A DNA stretch of 13,791 bases. Origin: an uncultured Lachnospiraceae bacterium (GTDB lineage: Bacteria > Bacillota > Clostridia > Lachnospirales > Lachnospiraceae). Both the position numbers and the translations under genes were made by a program. The stretch spans positions 1-13,791 of the forward strand of contig CADCPP010000079.1 of the NCBI GenBank assembly GCA_902803355.1, given 5' to 3'. This document shows positions 13,048 through 13,791 of the stretch, piece after piece (position 1 is the first letter of the stretch; each line of letters begins with the position of its first letter). The notes beneath the pieces were generated by a model. It worked only from the letters and a program-made list of their open reading frames with translations. It was not told the origin of the DNA and ran no database searches.

Positions 13048-13790
13048 TCGGGAAGCACCACCTTCGCAAAATCAGGCTTTAAGGACGCGCCGCCCACCAG
13101 ACCGCCGTCGATATCGGGCTGTTCAAACAGTTCCTTCGCGTTCGAAGGGGCTACGCTGCCGCCGTAGAGGATGCGCACCGCGTTCGCGGTCTTGCGGTCA
13201 TACAGTTCGATCATCAGCCTGCGGATGGCGCCGCAGACTTCCTGCGCCTGCTCGGTAGTCGCCACCTTGCCGGTGCCGATCGCCCAGATGGGCTCGTACG
13301 CGATCACGGTATTCTTCACGGCTTCCTTCGGGACGCCCAGGTAAGCAATGCGGATCTGCTGACGGATATGATCCACGGTGATGCCCTGCTCGCGCTGCGT
13401 CAGGGTCTCGCCGCAGCAGATGATGGGAATGAGGCCGTGCTCGATGGCTTTCAGCACCTTTTTGTTCACGCCTTCATTCGTCTCGGCAAACATCTCGCGG
13501 CGTTCGCTGTGCCCGAGAATGACGTACTTTGCGCCGGCGTCAGTCAGCATGTTCGGGGCGATCTCTCCGGTGAACGCGCCTTTTTCTTCAAAGTGCATGT
13601 TTTCCGCGCCGATCCTGATCTTGCTTCCTTTGGCCGCTTCCACGGCGGGGATCAGGTCCACGGCGGGCACGCACAGCACCACGTCGCATTTCGCTTCCTT
13701 TACCAGCGGGGCAAGTTCCTTAATGAACGCCCGCGTTTCGGAAGGCGTTTTATTCATCTTCCAGTTTCCGGCTACCAGTCTTTTTCTCAT
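13044..13790 (-). CDS. tpiA: Triosephosphate isomerase
   Basis: A complete 248-aa enzyme that interconverts dihydroxyacetone phosphate and glyceraldehyde-3-phosphate. The catalytic set is intact: N9 and K11 in AGNWKMN, H94 in ILGHSERR, E166 in AYEPIWAIGTGK (the last part is the mobile loop), and phosphate-binding LYGGSV and GGLVGGASL near the C-terminus. The ATG lies at 13790, one base from the window edge, so its ribosome binding site and promoter are not visible. In Firmicutes this gene usually follows gap and pgk, which would lie to the right. It overlaps gpmI by 4 nt. Confidence 0.98.
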   Translation of the reverse strand: MRKRLVAGNWKMNKTPSETRAFIKELAPLVKEAKCDVVLCVPAVDLIPAVEAAKGSKIRIGAENMHFEEKGAFTGEIAPNMLTDAGAKYVILGHSERREMFAETNEGVNKKVLKAIEHGLIPIICCGETLTQREQGITVDHIRQQIRIAYLGVPKEAVKNTVIAYEPIWAIGTGKVATTEQAQEVCGAIRRLMIELYDRKTANAVRILYGGSVAPSNAKELFEQPDIDGGLVGGASLKPDFAKVVLPE

Positions 13791-13791
13791 G

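Noticed and set aside
11389..13167. 592-aa open frame on the + strand opposite gpmI and tpiA
   Set aside because: It is antisense to two unmistakable enzymes. The frame is open because of GC-rich codon use in the real genes; its translation is rich in His, Arg and Val without any domain, and no good ribosome binding site was seen.

Overview
The window looks like chromosomal DNA of a GC-rich Clostridia-type Firmicute, perhaps Lachnospiraceae-like. This is inferred from strong AGGAGG-type ribosome binding sites, a lipobox lipoprotein, small ABC-2 exporter cassettes with XRE-type regulators, and the absence of outer-membrane genes. No phage, IS element, CRISPR array, tRNA or rRNA was seen. The longest open frames opposite the real genes are shadows.

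Left part, + strand (1-4209). The window opens inside the 3' end of a small zinc-ribbon protein, followed closely by a YhfC-type intramembrane metalloprotease homologue. A promoter-like sequence at 1103-1131 precedes a three-gene cassette: an ABC-2 ATPase, its permease, and a fused XRE-AbrB regulator. A second weak promoter lies at the end of the regulator gene. It precedes a stand-alone protein of the L-fucose/L-arabinose isomerase fold, which converges on and overlaps the minus-strand genes.

Middle, - strand (8426 down to 4199). A probable ECF-type promoter (TGCAAC, 17 nt, CGTTA) leads into a 41-codon small ORF. The small ORF overlaps by 4 nt an ECF sigma factor that is fused to a transmembrane helix, a T/E-rich linker and a C-terminal extracytoplasmic domain. 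About 30 nt further on is an 822-aa lipoprotein with WG-like repeats. This looks like a self-regulated envelope-sensing operon in which sigma factor and membrane sensor are one polypeptide.

Right part, - strand (13790 down to 8597). This is a tightly packed, apparently single operon: tpiA, gpmI, a CYTH/triphosphate tunnel enzyme, a CDP-alcohol phosphatidyltransferase, then a three-gene membrane module. The module consists of a 175-aa ExbB/TolQ/MotA-like channel subunit, a 206-aa ExbD/TolR-like subunit with the LLDV transmembrane Asp and a coiled coil, and a 190-aa two-TM protein carrying an ExbD-like extracytoplasmic domain. Most junctions are 4-17 nt overlaps or short gaps, and a hairpin plus T-run at 8497-8550 probably ends the transcript. 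A proton-channel module in a probably monoderm cell, attached to lower-glycolysis and phospholipid genes, is the most unusual content of the window. Its function cannot be read from the sequence.
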